A stretch of DNA of 64,000 nt from Fen-1135 sp963705275 (lineage in GTDB: Bacteria > Desulfobacterota > Syntrophia > Syntrophales > UBA2185): NCBI GenBank assembly GCA_963705275.1, contig OY970063.1:2542001-2606000 (forward strand). Reading direction: 5' to 3'. Under the pieces are notes generated by a model that saw only the letters and a program-made list of their open reading frames with translations, was not told the DNA's origin and made no database searches. Made by a program: the position numbers and the translations under genes. How positions within the stretch are numbered: the first letter of the stretch is position 1; the number at the start of each line of letters is the position of its first letter. This document shows, piece after piece, positions 63,564 through 64,000 of the stretch.

Positions 63564-64000
63564 ATGAAAAAAGAATTTCAAATTACAAAGTGGTTATGCA
63601 GTCTCTTGTTCTTGCTGACCATAGTTTTCTCGCAATCGTCCATGGCGCAAACCGGGAAGTTTATCCTGTTGGCCAGCACGATCGGGCCTATTGATGCAGG
63701 TATTGTAAGCGTCCTGGAAGATCAATTTGAGAAGGAGACGGGAATCCGTGTGCGGCATGTGGGTGCGGGGACAGGAGCAGCCTTGAAGATCGCAGAGAAG
63801 GGGAATGTCGACCTGGTTATGGTGCATGCAAAATCCCTCGAAGAGAAATTCATCAGAGATGGTTTCGGAACCGAGAGAATTCCCCTGATGTACAACGATT
63901 TTGTCATCGTCGGTCCTGTCAATGACCCGGCAGGCATTAAGGGCTTGAAGCGCGCAGCAGAGGCCCTCGGGAAAATTTCTGAGAGAGGCGCTGCCTTCAT
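63564..64000 (+). CDS. tupA: TupA-like tungstate/molybdate binding protein, 3' partial
   Basis: The first 145 residues are visible: a signal peptide (LCSLLFLLTIVFSQSSMA), then ILLASTIGPIDAGIVSVLED, the DLVMVHAKSLEEKFIRDGFG block and MYNDFVIVGPVNDPAG, all in TupA order. TupA delivers tungstate to the TupBC ABC importer. In TupA the first block usually reads LATTTSTxDSGLL; here it is ASTIGPIDAGIV, so oxyanion preference may differ. The gene runs out of the window. Confidence 0.88.
   Translation, partial: MKKEFQITKWLCSLLFLLTIVFSQSSMAQTGKFILLASTIGPIDAGIVSVLEDQFEKETGIRVRHVGAGTGAALKIAEKGNVDLVMVHAKSLEEKFIRDGFGTERIPLMYNDFVIVGPVNDPAGIKGLKRAAEALGKISERGAAF

Noticed and set aside
1..64000. CRISPR arrays, rRNA genes, transposases and phage genes
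   Set aside because: No regular spaced repeats, rRNA-like stretches, transposase or integrase motifs were found on either strand.

Overview
The window reads as a chromosome segment of a strictly anaerobic, Gram-negative bacterium, most likely a former deltaproteobacterium (Desulfobacterota; a syntroph or sulfate-reducer relative). The reasons are a heme pathway that runs through siroheme (ahbA and ahbD, with no hemE, hemN or hemH), a class III oxygen-sensitive ribonucleotide reductase, feoAB, a CRP/FNR regulator with an HcpR-type TTGAC-N4-GTCAA site, tungstate and molybdate handling genes, two sigma-54 promoters, and outer-membrane and LPS-related genes. The species cannot be fixed from the sequence alone.

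Layout. 0-3.4 kb: a YgjP-like metallopeptidase fragment, feoAB and a hotdog thioesterase. 3.4-14.9 kb (minus strand): a tight run of ten genes, sirC/cysG-type dehydrogenase, ccsA, hemA, hemC, cobA-hemD fusion, hemB, ahbD, ahbA, polA and an SDR. 15.1-17.6 kb: prmA, rsmE, an RDD membrane protein and tRNA-Phe. 17.5-22.1 kb: a segment bounded by a 107-bp direct repeat of the tRNA-Phe 3' part plus its terminator. It holds a PAS/sigma-54 activator, a palindromic site, a sigma-54 promoter, a CaiB/BaiF CoA-transferase and an FMN-dependent reductase-like protein. 22-24 kb: two small envelope proteins and a DUF374 acyltransferase. 24.6-31.1 kb: an eight-PAS soluble histidine kinase followed by a REC-GAF-PAS-HD-GYP protein. 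31.2-37.3 kb: a molbindin, a phosphoesterase, a 29-aa bS22-like protein, emrAB with a possible 13-codon leader, a nitroreductase and a membrane protein. 37.4-40.0 kb: an unusual 863-aa fusion of a cyclic-nucleotide domain, a degenerate AAA+ domain and a NapH/CcoG-like polyferredoxin membrane domain. 40.4-44.8 kb: a sigma-54 promoter followed by amt, glnB, glnA and an SPFH/flotillin gene. 45-52 kb: an HD phosphohydrolase, nrdD, gmhA, grpE and dnaK. 52-60.6 kb: a periplasmic binding protein, surE, a MORN-repeat protein coupled to uspA, an HcpR-like regulator divergent from a ferredoxin, DUF523, a lipoprotein and a 5'-nucleotidase. 61-64 kb: a porin, an HTH/PBP regulator and a tupA-like gene cut by the window end.

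How the genes work together. The minus-strand cluster turns glutamyl-tRNA into sirohydrochlorin and heme and adds a cytochrome c assembly protein. The tRNA-bounded cassette looks self-regulated: activator gene, palindrome, sigma-54 promoter and two acyl-CoA-type enzyme genes follow one another. The amt operon is a nitrogen module whose PII lacks the uridylylation tyrosine. The HcpR-like site sits at -41.5 from a predicted start with a fitting -10 box ahead of the ferredoxin gene.

Data quality. Many conserved genes carry frame breaks, and most behave as single-base insertions: the YgjP-like gene, feoB, ahbD, emrB, gmhA, grpE and dnaK (about eight breaks). They are densest at 49.1-51.8 kb. Sequence or assembly error is more likely than real decay, so these genes are annotated as full-length with notes.
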